From Calamus simplicifolius (Eukaryota; Streptophyta; Magnoliopsida; Arecales; Arecaceae), in contig UESW01004566.1 in assembly GCA_900491605.1 (NCBI GenBank), forward strand, positions 439,584-503,583: a DNA stretch of 64,000 nt, in the 5' to 3' direction. A program made the position numbers and the translations under genes. Of the stretch, positions 34,402 to 45,847 are shown piece after piece. How positions within the stretch are numbered: the stretch's first letter is position 1; every line of letters begins with the position of its first letter. Under the pieces are notes generated by a model. That model did not search any database and had not been told where the DNA came from. It saw only the letters and a program-made list of their open reading frames with translations.

Positions 34402-34422
34402 AAGCCAAGGATGAGTTGCCAG
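34402..34422 (-). promoter_or_regulatory. miR169-type target site in the NF-YA 3' UTR
   Basis: The plus strand reads AGCCAAGGATGAGTTGCC at 34403-34420, very close to the plant miR169 sequence itself, so the NF-YA transcript (minus strand) carries its complement 33 bases after the stop codon. miR169 cleavage of NF-YA 3' UTRs is a conserved plant control. The position and strand are as expected. Confidence 0.85.
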
Positions 34423-34455
34423 GGAAACACCATCGGCCCAAAACCAAAGTGCTTT

Positions 34456-37400
34456 CTAGCGCATGATGGTGATCCGAGGTTGGGACCCGTTGCTCATCAC
34501 GCCACCTCCTCCTCCACCTTGAGCTCCCCCGCCGACGTGAGAGTGGAAGTCACCGGACAAGAAGCCGAGGTGATCCTGCTGTAGTCCTAAGATGCCGCCG
34601 CTGGTGGAAACGCTGGTGACGTCGGAGTTGGCAGGAGTCGAAGATGAGCCAATGGGGCCGTTTTCAGAGGCTGAGAGATTCCCGAGCCCTGTGCTGACTG
34701 AAGATTGCTGCTGCTGAAGCTGCCTTGTGTTGAGGAAGCGCCCACCATTTCCCCTTGCTCTATTCATTGCATGAAGATGCCGAGACTCATGAAGGTATGG
34801 CTGGAAAAACGAGATCCAAGATTAACAGTTGGAAAATCTAGAGACCAAAGCAGGAAAACAAGTAGAAGAAGCTATAATGAATGCACTGTCTGTCGACTTA
34901 TGGAGGGTGGTGGTCTTGGCCAAATTCTTTAATGAATCAAAAAACTACAGAAACTTGCATCCACAAACATTGCATGGAAGATAGGTTTAGTTTAAGCACA
35001 CAATTAACACGCCGAAAGTACTGAAAGCAAGCTGATGCAAATAAAATAAAATAAGAAAAAAGTTTATGATATTATGCCTTTCGAACTTTGACGAGTTTGT
35101 TTTGAGCCTCCAACTTTGCACGCAGCTGCCTCCTTCGAAGAATCGCCCGGTATTGTTTTGCATTGACATAAATGGGTTCCTCTGCTGCAGGTTCGAGAGG
35201 CAGTGGAACACGAGAAGGTGTCGTTCCCACCATCTGGGGATGAATCTGATTCGAGTACAGAAGAAGCACAGCACACCAAGATCAGTAGAGATGAGATGAA
35301 AATAGAAAACTTCTTTCTTCTCTCACAGAGAAGGCATGAATGAAATCCTATGATTAGAAACTGTTATGGTATTGAGTCTGTGCCTGAATAAAGGTATAAA
35401 TCTCAAAGTGACAATAATTGTAGGCTAAGGCAGAAAAAATAGAGGTCCCATCAAAGTAAAAGAGGATAGAGTGTTGACTTGAACAATAGGAAGAACTGAT
35501 GTGCTCAGAATGAAGCACTTTTACTGAAAAAAAAAAAAAAAAAAATCTTGGACTCTATTTACCAATTTGAATTAACTTCAAAGACTTTAAAAAAAAAAAA
35601 GGAAACTAAATTATGTTTTTGACTCTACTTTGGTTTAATTATGGAAAATAAATATTAGGATAATTGACAAAAAATAGTACACAACAAGCATGTAGGTAAG
35701 AGTCATGCTACAAAATATTGATGCCATTCCCATCCTTGGCAAGTCTCAACCTGTGCTTTGTAGCAGGTTCATACCGGTTTGAGTTAAAAGCCATCCAATG
35801 AGTACTGATTTTTATGTTTTCCTGACACAGTTAGATCAATAAGCATTGATCTAATTGTTTCACAAGAACTCATGTGGTGCACAACGAGGCTTTCTGTTTG
35901 GGACTTACATACCAATGAAGACTAAAAGTAAATGTCTCTTAATGACTTCTCGGTATAATTATTCCTTAAAATATATTTGGTTGTACCGTTAGCTTGTTGA
36001 TAGTAATAATGGGAAGGACAAAATAACCTAGAAAACCATTAAGAAAGCCCTGACCAAAACCAGCGTAACCCTAAGAACACCAAAAATAAAACATGGCTTG
36101 CACACAAACCATCATTGCAATAGAAACCATGTCCTTGAAAACAGGTGTCTTCAAATTTGCTCCTGCTATCATCATCCATCTATCCTCCACATTTCAGGAG
36201 ATTGTTCCAACAAATCAACATTCACCACTCAAAAAGTTTGAGCCTATGAAAGATGTGAAGCAATGGGTATGCATAATGAATAGTTTGATCTTGACTGGAG
36301 CAAGTCCAAGCTGCCATGTTTTGTTGTTAAAAAGTGAAAAATGGAAGAACATGCTCAATAATACATACAATAGCATGCGACCCAAATGCAGCCAGCACAC
36401 TTCCAAAGCTTGGATCAGCATAGGGGTAAGGCACGCAAGCCTGCCACAGAAATGCCACAAAACCATCAAGCATATGTGGAAGTAGACAAATGAACACAAA
36501 AAAAAAATAATAATAAAATGTAGTTACAGGGATCTAAAGCAATCAAGATCGCTACAAAAAATTCAAGAATATGGCATCAACTTACGAAAGTCTGGCTATA
36601 ATCAAGTCTAGGAGGTACAAAGGCCGCTTCTGGAGTCCCCAGGAATAGAACAGAATTCATTTGACCCTCAACCAGCTTTCCGCATGCCTTATCATTACCT
36701 AAATGAAAGAACAACCCTGCATCAGATGGTTTATACCTGGTGGCACAATGACACATCTCATCAAATTCAAATCAAGAAAAAAGCAATCCTAAGATATAGG
36801 TCTCCAAATAATACATTTCGCACCAGAGTCCACATTTATATGCATACAAGGTCAAAACAGTACCTTGGAATACCATTTACAACTGAGTAAGCAGTAATGA
36901 CTGCCTGGCTACCAGCTTACTGGCAATAAAATGGAAGCAAAACTTCAATGTATCATGAGAACCCCAGACCAAAACTTGAATATATTTTTTACAACTGTTC
37001 ATCTCTGAATATGCACTAGGCATTTAGTCAGCATTTGGTTTCTAGAGCATACAAAAGTTTTATCCCATCAAGTTACAAAATCGCAATATATAGCTGACAA
37101 AACCAAAGTTAGAAAAAACCAAGAATGAATAAAAAATGAGTTAATAAAGCACTTGTTACCATTTAAAATGCCACATTTGGGAGTTGAAACTTTTTTCAGC
37201 TGTCCTGTCTTTGGGTCAAGAAGTTTAATTTGTGTTTGGTTTCTGACATTTTCGTTTGAATTATGACAATATGGCATTTTACATATCCTAACAATCATTG
37301 TTCTGGTTGCAAGGCTGTGTGCAAAACATAATCCTGGTGCCTGGTCCTTTACATACAGTAGCAGTCAACTGAACCTTCTGTAAGATAATTTCAAGTTCCC

Positions 37401-38352
37401 AGTCCAAATGCATAAGAACACGTACAACTCTTTATGATAAATCAAGACAGATACCAGAATGCTTAGGATCCCATAAAACAAACCAATTTTAGAAAGTAAC
37501 TCTAAGCATGTAGCAGAAAAGGCAAGCAAAATCATTGACGAGAAAGTCCAAACTTCCTCAACATAAAGCTGCACATGTTAGATTCAATCCAGTGAGCAAA
37601 AATAGGAAGTAACCATCTTCACAATTGACTGCCTCCGTATTTGACTGCTTATCGACATTTATTGGAAACCAAAATGAACAACTTTTATCAGGCAGTGTAA
37701 TTCTAAAGAATTGACTAGTTAAGGTTTGCAATCACAGTACCGGACCCCATTTCGGTACCCATTTAATACAGCATCAATATGTCCGGTACAGGATTGATTC
37801 AGCTCAAAATACATCCTGCATCAGTTGGGTACTAGTACAGAATGGCATGCTTGGTATGGGGCAGTACGCTGCAAACCTTGGCAATAGTAAAACTGATCTT
37901 CACCATCACAAAGAGCTTCACACCAAAGAAAATAGGAAAACATAACAATCATAGCTAAATCACAGGTTCATGATTTTACAGAAGTATAAATCACCTTTAA
38001 CAGAAGAATCATGTAACATTGATAATAGACCATACCAGCTTGAGCTGAAACAGTTTGCTCACGAAGGTTGCCTTCACTTGTTCCAGACACTTCTTGATGA
38101 GATTGACCAGTTGATTGAGTTGAGGATGAGTCCTGATCAGGCATTTGACTAACCAGTTGCTTCATCTGATTACCATGTTGTGCCAGGAAATCCATGTTCG
38201 TATGTAAGTTCTCAGAATAAGATGATTGTGGAAAGTGTGAATCACTTGAATTCAACCAGAATGGGCAATTAACAACACAATTTGATGTTGAATGGACTGA
38301 ACTATGCTCTGAATTCTTGTTGCTAAAGTGTTGTGCGCCAAAGCCTTTACAT
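34456..38352 (-). CDS. NF-YA: Nuclear factor Y subunit A (CCAAT-box binding)
   Basis: NF-YA joins the NF-YB/NF-YC dimer in the nucleus and reads the CCAAT box. Coding exons on the minus strand: 34456-34800 (last, stop at 34456-34458), 35078-35245, 36369-36440, 36586-36698, and 38036 to about 38350 (first visible). They join in phase. Motifs include DQDSSSTQSTGQSHQEVSG (38036 exon), VPYPYADPSFGSVLAAFGSH (36369 exon), subunit-association helix EEPIYVNAKQYRAILRRRQL (35078 exon), and DNA-binding part PYLHESRHLHAM with GNGGRFLNT (last exon). The tail is Ser/Gly-rich. Two conserved positions differ (QYH is QYR; MKR or MRR is MNR). The intron after 35078 has a GC donor. The start codon is unresolved: the open frame runs up to about 38349, the ATG at 38350-38352 is one base out of frame, and the first in-frame ATG is 38193-38195. 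Confidence 0.95.
37721..37879. mobile_element. Small MITE in an NF-YA intron
   Basis: AAGGTTTGCA at 37721 and TGCAAACCTT at 37870-37879 are perfect inverted ends. Subterminal CAGTACCGGACCCCAT and the GGTATGGGGCAGTAC block extend the symmetry. The 159-base interior has repeated GGTAC-type motifs and no coding capacity. The target duplication is unclear. Confidence 0.65.
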
Positions 38353-38504
38353 TATTGAGGGGCATCACTCAGCTCCACAGACGTCGCAAGTCCTAGGAGA
38401 TGTTGCGTTCTTCTTGGTTTTACTGCAATATTGCTGTAGTAAAACACCAAGTTATTTAAATAATGATGCAGTTTAGCGAACAGAAGAAACCAACAATCTA
38501 GAAT

Positions 38505-39285
38505 ATATATATATATATGTGTGTGGTTCAGCATAATTGTGTGAACATTGATGTTGGAAAGCTGAAATAAACATATTAAACCACACATCAAAAGTTAAAA
38601 AAGTACTAAGAAAATGCCCAATGGATACCAAAGGAAATTTTTGAACTTGAAAGTTAAAATTGAGCAGATACACAAAACAAATGTCTAATAAATGGCATAA
38701 GTACTAAATCTGGAAACAAAAGAAAAACATAGAAGTAAATATTAATGATCACACACACACACACACAATATATATATATATGGTTCAGCATAATTGTGTG
38801 AACATTGATGTTGGAAAGCTGAAATAAACGTATTAAACCACACATCAAAAGTTAAAAAAGCACTAAGAAAATGCCCAATGGATACCAAAGGAAATTTTTG
38901 AACTTGAAAGTTAAAATTGAGCAGATACACAAAACAAATGTCTAATAAATGGCATAAGTACTAAATCTGGAAACAAAAGAAAAACATAGAAGTAAATACT
39001 AATGATCACACACACACACACACACACACACACAATATATATATGGTTCAGCATAATTGTGTGAACATTGATGTTGGAAAGCTGAAATAAACGTATTAAA
39101 CCACACATCAAAAGTTAAAAAAGCACTAAGAAAATGCCCAATGGATACCAAAGGAAATTTTTTAACTTGAAAGTTAAAATTGAGCAGATACACAAAACAA
39201 ATGTCTAATAAATAGCATAAGTACTAAATCTGGAAACAAAAGAAAAACATAGAAGTAAATATTAATGATCACACACACACACATA
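38505..39285. repeat. Roughly 260-bp tandem triplication with CA/TA microsatellites in an NF-YA intron
   Basis: Three near-identical units start at GGTTCAGCATAATTG (about 38525, 38781 and 39043). Units are separated by (CA)n and (TA)n runs of different length. Unit bodies differ at only a few bases, so the expansion is recent. Open frames repeated in each unit are artefacts of the duplication. Confidence 0.93.
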
Positions 39286-39288
39286 TTA

Positions 39289-39480
39289 GAATAGGCATAA
39301 GGACAACTACTATATTCATTATTTTTTTTCAAGAGGTATATTAGCAGCTTTGACATCAAGCTTCTTGACCACGCGCTCACAAATACATATACACATACAT
39401 ACATACATAAGGCATAAGAGCAACTATTTTTATATGCTTTTTCAAGAGGTATATTAGCAGCTTTGACATTGAGCCTCTTG
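39289..39480. repeat. Tandem duplication of about 115 bp
   Basis: Two copies of GGCATAAG(A/G)(A/G)CAACTA, each followed by TCAAGAGGTATATTAGCAGC and TTTGACAT, occur at about 39291 and 39410, with a CATA microsatellite between them. Confidence 0.8.
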
Positions 39481-39648
39481 ATTCATTAACTTGGAAATCA
39501 CATGGAAAAAATTAATTATGCACATGACTCCTTTGTGTTATGAGCCAAAACAATGTCAATTCTTTATTCAAAATCAATCTAGAAGCAGCATGTTCCTTTC
39601 ATCTTTTGCTAAGATAGATGTTTATGATTGAAGGTAGGCCTTGGCGCA

Positions 39649-39789
39649 ATGATAAGGTTGCTCATTATAACAGGTGTCATGAGTTTGAAACATAAAAACT
39701 ACTTCTCCGCATGCAAGAGCACAGTTGTGTACATCCAATCATGCTCAAACCTCACAATGGCAGAAGCCTTGTGCATTTCGACGCCCTTT
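39649..39789 (+). mobile_element. tRNA-derived SINE in an NF-YA intron
   Basis: The left part has an A-box-like TTGGCGCAATGATAAGG (39649-39665) and a degenerate B-box-like ATGAGTTTGAAAC (about 39687). The body reads TCTCCGCATGCAAGAGCACA, then GTACATCCAATCATGC, GCAGAAGCCTTGTGCATTTC and GACGCCCTTT. This layout matches the Au-type SINE widespread in angiosperms. It lies opposite to NF-YA transcription. Confidence 0.8.
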
Positions 39790-40879
39790 AGTTAAGAAGA
39801 AATGCAAAGAAAGGACAGTAAAAAGAAAAATAAGAGGATATTAAGAAGGGAGGGATCTGTGTTGCTTTAATAGCTTCACAAGCCATGCTACAAGAAAAAT
39901 CAGCTTCCAAGCTAACATATATGGGCACAAAATATTCATTTAATTAAATCTTGAAGTGGCTCTTTAATGGGTAGGGCAACTTAACATCTTATATCTGGAC
40001 ACAGCAGAACTAGAGAGCAAAGCTAACTTCTCGCATCAAATTATGTTATAGGAACTTAGTAAATTCATTTTAAACTGGGCATAAGATTTGAAATAACTTA
40101 AGTAAAATCTTTAATGAATCTAAACAAAGAATCATTAACTCAGAGCATACTATATAACTTTGTAATGATCTCTGTTTAGTTCTCGAACACATTCCATAGC
40201 CTACTTATAGCATTCCACTCTTTTCTAGATTATGTTATGGTATTCAACAAGGAACTTGGGGTCCCTAAGTTACTATAGTATTGGCTACAAAGTGCAATTA
40301 ACTCACAACACACCCGACCTCAATATGAAAATGTTCCCATTGTCCACCCAAGAGGTCCTGCAGACATTTTGCAACCTCTTGGCAACTTTGTTTTCTAATA
40401 ACCCAACAGTTAAATCGACTCTACCGCATATCTTGTAGGTTTAGTCTAAGTAGGCATGGGCATGTCCATACCATGTTGTGCTCATCACCAGCAAATCCTA
40501 CACCACAGAATCATGCAGCAGCAAAGAAAGAAAGAGGCCCAAAATATTATCAAGAAAGAGGCAAGCACAGAAAGCTCCATCATTTATAATCCACAGTGAT
40601 CCATGAGGCATGTTGTTTGTGTAAGCGTGATGCTTTGTCTTGTTGGCCTAAACTATGATTCTGGATTTTATCAATGACAGGAACAACAGTGTGATGTTCA
40701 ACAAGCTTTGCTTTTTCTTTGCATCCGGTGTCAGAAGCTTTGTGATCCTCTTTGTTTAATCTCCTACAAAGAGCCAAGATGCATTGAATTTAGTCTGCAG
40801 TCCATGCACTAGAGCTAAACAGCAGGCTATAGTGAAGGAAAAAGGATGCATATAAAGGATGAAACTAGAAAGACCCATA

Positions 40880-41125
40880 CCAGCACCAGATTGCTCACAT
40901 ATTATTTTTATATGACTCATCACATCATATAGCTTCATTTAAACCATCAATGGCTGCAACCGCTCCACAACATTGCATGGTATAGATAGATTCATACTGC
41001 GCCATATAAAGCATTGAAGGGGGAAAAAAAAAAAATTCCTACACCAGTAGCAGATTGCTCTCATATTATTTTTCATATGACTCATCAATTCATGTAGCTT
41101 CATTTACTACCTCCATTAATGGCAC
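40880..41125. repeat. Diverged tandem duplication in the long 5' intron
   Basis: CCAGATTGCTCACATATTAT at about 40887 and GCAGATTGCTCTCATATTAT at about 41049 both continue with ATATGACTCATCA and TAGCTTCATTTA. The offset is about 162 bases and the copies have clearly diverged. Confidence 0.75.
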
Positions 41126-42379
41126 AACTATTCCCTGATATGGAGCTCACAGTTTATATAGATCCATGCTGTTGCACAAAGTACACCACTCTTCCAAATT
41201 AAATAGAAATGCCTCTTAAATGGAACGCTTTATATAGTTCCCTGCTCCCTATGTATACTAGGGAAATAATGAGCATTGGAGATCTTGCGACAAAGACATA
41301 AGATCCCAAAAAAACATCAAGTTTGCCATCATGGCTACATTCATTAATTCATTTTTTCTGGAATATTAGATCTACGAATGCCCGATTCCTTGGTCATTAA
41401 GAGTAGCAGATAAAACATGCAGGTCCTAATTAGAACGATTATACAATTCAAAGCACTTTCTTTGACTATATATGAAAATTTTCAATGAAGAAGATAATTA
41501 ATGTTCTTTTTACGCTTCAACAATCTGAACCACAGAAATGGTAGGCATCAGCATATTTCAACACAAGAAAATTATAGAAAAGTCAAAACATATCCAAAAA
41601 TTTGTGAAGAAAGAAAAATTCCACCCTCTTTTTGCCACCAGTCCAACATGCTTGCGTACCTCTTTGCCATTTAGAATCAAGGGGTTTATTTGTCCAAAGA
41701 AGGGAGAAAATGGCCTTGACCACTAACAACAAAATGGCTACCAACATACTCTACGATTTCAGATACTTGAATCAAAAAGCAAAAATTATAATCCGTCCTG
41801 ACCAATTGAGAGAACCTTCCAAAATCTGCAGGCCCTGGGTACTAAATCCATCCTCCATCAATGAACAACAGCAAAATTGCTTGCTCTTTTGTTCAAATAA
41901 AGAGAAAAATAACCACATAGATGCGCATAACATCAGAAAGTTACAAACTGTCGACAAGCTAAAAGCATTCCAACCCAAAACAGCATTCAAAGCCTCACAA
42001 TAAGCAGACTAATATGGCAAAAAAAGAAAAAGAAAAAGAAAAATGATTAACTGCAAAACAGAAAGCAAAATATTAACAACACTAAAAAAGAGAGATCACT
42101 CAGATAAAGAGATCAAGGACACAAATCCAACACATCAGACAGAATCCAAATCACAGATTCCAAGCCAGAAGGAGAAATCGACAACCCACTACCCACTACG
42201 CAGACATGATCTGCTAGCAAAAAACACAAAATTTCACCCCAAAAAAAAAAAAAAACAAAAAACAAAAGAAAACAAGAACACAGAAACTCTTCTGCTTTCC
42301 ACCAACAAACGCAAAACTAAACCTGGGAAACATCCCAGGGCCAAGAAACAGAGACCAAAAGGGACCCAAAACTACTCAC

Positions 42380-42625
42380 AGCGAATCACAAAACAGAGGC
42401 CAGAAGCAAAAGCTAAAGCAGAGCCGGCAGCCAGAGAGGGGCAGAATGGTAAATAAAGGAGGGATTTTGGGGGAAGGGGAAGACCTTCTGGAGGGGGGAC
42501 ATGTTCCCTTTCTCGAAGCCCTCCTCTCCTCCTGCCTCCTTCCTTCCTCTCTCTCTCTCTCTCTCTCTCCTCCTCGCTTGGTACTGCCTCTCCCCCTCCC
42601 CTTGAAAATAAATATAAAAAAAAAA
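42380..42625 (-). promoter_or_regulatory. Probable NF-YA first (5' UTR) exon and core promoter
   Basis: On the minus strand TATATTTAT (about 42608-42616) is followed by a GC-rich leader with a GA microsatellite (complement of CT at 42548-42570). A possible GT donor, GATTCGCTGTGAGTAG, lies near 42375. Plant NF-YA genes often have a long intron in the 5' UTR, which would place this exon about 4 kb ahead of the coding exons. The assignment is inference from position and composition. Confidence 0.5.
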
Positions 42626-43016
42626 ACAAACGCATAAAGCCTCAATTAATATCCCTCCCCTTGCTTAATCCACCACGCCACCTCCATCATTTATGATTAT
42701 TTTATTGGTTAAAACATGGCATCTCCTCCAACACCAGTAGCCGCCCTCTCCCTCCAAGCTTCCTCTGTCCTCTGCGATCTAATAAATTATTAGTATTTGC
42801 TGTCACAGTCCCCTTGTCCAAACGCCCTTGGCCTTGGCGTTATTCTCTCAAATGGCACAGAGGACACGTAGTCACTGCTTCCGGCCGCCACTTGTAGGCA
42901 GGAGAGCTTCCAGGTGGAGGAAGCCGGTGACTCATGCCCGTCGTTCTCTACGTAGACCCAAGGTGGAAAACCCACAAGGAAACCCAGTAGCCAAAGCGGT
43001 GCATGCCCGCATCGTG

Positions 43017-43024
43017 ACACGTGT
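43017..43024. promoter_or_regulatory. G-box/ABRE-type palindrome upstream of NF-YA
   Basis: ACACGTGT contains the CACGTG core bound by plant bZIP and bHLH factors. It lies about 400 bases ahead of the proposed first exon. A related GACACGTAG is at about 42866. ABA- or stress-responsive control would fit known NF-YA biology but is not shown here. Confidence 0.5.
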
Positions 43025-43396
43025 GTGCCAACCGACACCTGGCGTGGTTTTGTGAAGCTATGCGAGCGAAAAGGTTTGGCATTTGATGGGCTATACATGC
43101 GAGATGGTATAGGCTTTCTATGATTTTTGTTTTTCTATGATATTTGATGGGATTCTCAGCAAAAGTGAGGGCTTTGGGTTATTATGATTTATCAGATTTG
43201 GATGTTGAGGAATCAGTTCAATTTTTCTAATGACTCTATTGAACTTCATAGGATTGTGAGAAAAATTAGAATGTTGACAGTGGAATGTGCCCATTTTATT
43301 GGTGGAGTTGGTTATGACTCTCCTGGCCTCTGAGTTTTCCTGCTGCTTCGGCAGCGAATCGGCATATGTTTTTATTTCTTAGGAACCCTTTCCTCA

Positions 43397-43890
43397 GGAT
43401 TTGTCAAAATCAACTTTGACGGAAGCGTCCGTGGTAGAGTTGCTGATTCAGCTTTCATCGTTCGTGGGCCACTAGGAGAATTGTTGGCTGCTGGAGGTTT
43501 TGGTTCTCTTGACTTCTCTGTTTCGATGACTGAGCTCTATACTGTCTGGACGGGTATTTCTTATGCTGTTTGGATTCTTCACGCTCGTAGGATTATGGTT
43601 GAGGGTGATTCTATGATGGTTATCTCTTAGTTAAAAAATGAGCATTGCGGTATTGGTACTACTAATCCGATCCTCAGGGATATTTGGTCTATGCTTCGGA
43701 AGGTTGGATCTGTTTAGATTCGTCATATATTTCGTGAACCCAATTTAGCGATGGACTGGATAGCTTTTTTTGTGGCTCAGTATATTGGATCTTAGTTATG
43801 GATATTGCCTACTTTTCTACAGTAAATTTTATCCTTTAATATATCTGGGCTAATTTGTATAAGACTTATGTGATCGTTTATTTGTTAATA
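43397..43890 (+). pseudogene. LINE RNase H domain and 3' tail
   Basis: The frame GFVKINFDGSVRGRVADSAF carries the first catalytic Asp, SVSMTELYTVWTGISYA the Glu, and IMVEGDSMMVIS the next Asp of the RNase H found at the end of plant non-LTR retrotransposons. Stops interrupt after VIS and later. The remnant ends in an A-rich tail at 43889, fitting a 5'-truncated LINE insertion. Confidence 0.8.
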
Positions 43891-44003
43891 AAAAAAAATG
43901 AAGAAGAAGAAGAAGATGATGATGAAGAAGAAGAAGAAGAAGAAGAGAAAGAAAGGAAAAGAAAAGAAAAGAAGAAAAGAAGAAGAAGAAGAAAAGGTTT
44001 GGT
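43889..44003. repeat. GAA/GAAAA microsatellite
   Basis: Following the LINE A-tail, GAAGAAGAAG and AAAAGAAAAG runs continue to about 44003. Open frames here encode poly-Glu/Lys or, in reverse, poly-Ser/Phe, and are not genes. Confidence 0.9.
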
Positions 44004-44993
44004 AGCCGATGGCGGCGTCGCAGTCGCAGTCGCAGGAGAGAGGGTGGTGAGGATGGTAATATTCGAGAAGAGCACGGGGCATGCATGGGCTTTTGAAGAG
44101 GCCTTGGTGAGCGTGGTGGTGAACCGCTGGGGGCTCCACAGCGGCTTGACAGGGTCCCGTGACTGTAGACTGGGGTCAATCGACTTGACCGATCGAAAGG
44201 AAAAGGGGGGCGGGGGGTAGTAGTAGTTGCGTAGTTCCCGTGTGGGTTTAAAAATGTAGAGCGAGAAGACATTAATGCCCTGCTGCGTGTGGTTAATGCT
44301 GCTCGCAAATTGAGGGCATTTGTGTCACCGAGGCAAGGATTTATTTAATAAGAGGTTTCTTGGTACTACAGCCTGTAGGCCTTTACAACTGTTCTAAGCT
44401 TTTGTAATCTGGATATGAAATATTGTTTTAGACAAATGAAAAAATAAATAAATCAATAAATATGTCATTCTGTTAGCTACGTAAGCATATCTTGATTAAC
44501 GATTTTTATTTTTTTACAAATATCGATGATCACATCATTTTAACGCAAGTTAAATTTGATATATTATAAAATAAAATTTATTTAAATATAATTGGACTAA
44601 GATCTCTCTACTTTTGGCTCTTAGAAATTAAAATAATAAACCATTCAAACGGTAATTCAGACGATCACTAAGTTGACTTTTTAGATATGCTGATTTAAAT
44701 ACTATAAATAATCTGAATAGTAATTCGGATATCGCAAATAAAAGACTAATTTGCAGATGATTGCATTAGTTTTATTGGAGCCATCGAATGATAATTAAAG
44801 AATTATCCTCTATAAAAAGATTGTAAACGCCAAGTCGCAAAAAAAGATAAAAAATTTAAAAAATTTAAATTTTTCTGTCATCAACATAGTTCCATCAGAC
44901 TCATGAATAATAAAAATTGAGCCTGCAAATCTACTTCAAATATTTTTATCAAAATTAATTTTAATAATTCTGAATATGATTAACGATCCTTCT

Positions 44994-45032
<39 letters not shown>

Positions 45033-45847
45033 AATCCTTATTTAACTTCAATCGTCACCTTTGCAAACGAACAAGAAAGCTGTGATGACTTTACAAATAT
45101 TGTCACCTTTGTTCACCGTGAGAACAACATCTCACTTTAATCTCTTTATTGTTATTATTGTTATTGTTTCGGAAAACCTCTCATTGCCTTCTTGACCACC
45201 TACGCTTGTTCTTGGACTGCCAACCATGCTTGCTCTCTCAAAATCTAGCATCTTATCTCCAACTCAACTCCCTTTCTTCTATCATCATGCGAGATGACGT
45301 CTGTTGATGTCCGAGAGAGCGGCTCTCAAACGCCAAAAAATACCAATGAACCAAACGAGTGTTGATTTGGACCTTTTGCAGCCCCAAATGACTGTTGATT
45401 TGGATCCTTTTGTGACCTACTTGTGCGGCAGAGAGGAAAAAAGAGCTAAAAAGTTCCAGAGGTTATATCCGATGGACCATCTGACATTCAACCCTTTTTT
45501 TTAATGAAAAGAAAAGAGGGGGAAAAAATCCGTGAGTTCTGTGGCAAGTACTCTATAGCTTTCCGGAGATGAGGGTTGAATCCATTTTATTTCTGGTCCG
45601 ATGCTGCTTTTATTGGCGCACTTGTAAACTCTCTCTTTGAGTTGAGTTCATCACTTTTTAAAGGACAACTTTAACGAGTTATGTACCAAAATTTAACGAA
45701 GCTTTTAGTGAAGTTTTTTTTAAAATAAAATTTAAGAATCCCTTTTAAGTCAAATAATTGATTCCTCAAAGTGTTCTACGTCGATTCTTAGATAAAATGA
45801 TGGCTTTGATGAAAATTACTTTTGATCGAATTTTTTTTAAATATATA
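44004..45847. other. Intergenic sequence, part of an unclassified repeat at its right end
   Basis: No gene is supported. It is AT-rich with a 25-base T run at 45001. From about 45560 to 45847 the sequence resembles 62090-62460 (for example GTCAAATAATTGATTCCT against ATCAAATAATTGGCTCCT, and TTTGATGAAAATTACTTTTG against TTAATAAAAATTACTTTTA), showing a dispersed repeat that the Gypsy element interrupts at 45848. Confidence 0.55.

Noticed and set aside
36093..36499. A 130-codon plus-strand ORF across the NF-YA exon at 36369-36440
   Set aside because: It is antisense to a clear NF-YA exon and has no recognisable domain.
38454..39404. Repeated small ORFs with CVCVCVC stretches on the minus strand
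   Set aside because: They are copies of one intronic tandem unit read through CA and TA microsatellites.
42372..42645. Overlapping ORFs on both strands near the GA/CT microsatellite
   Set aside because: Low-complexity leader sequence of the likely NF-YA 5' exon; no conserved protein is visible.
43855..44220. Poly-Glu/Lys (plus) and poly-Ser/Phe (minus) open frames
   Set aside because: They are produced by the GAA/GAAAA microsatellite following the LINE tail.
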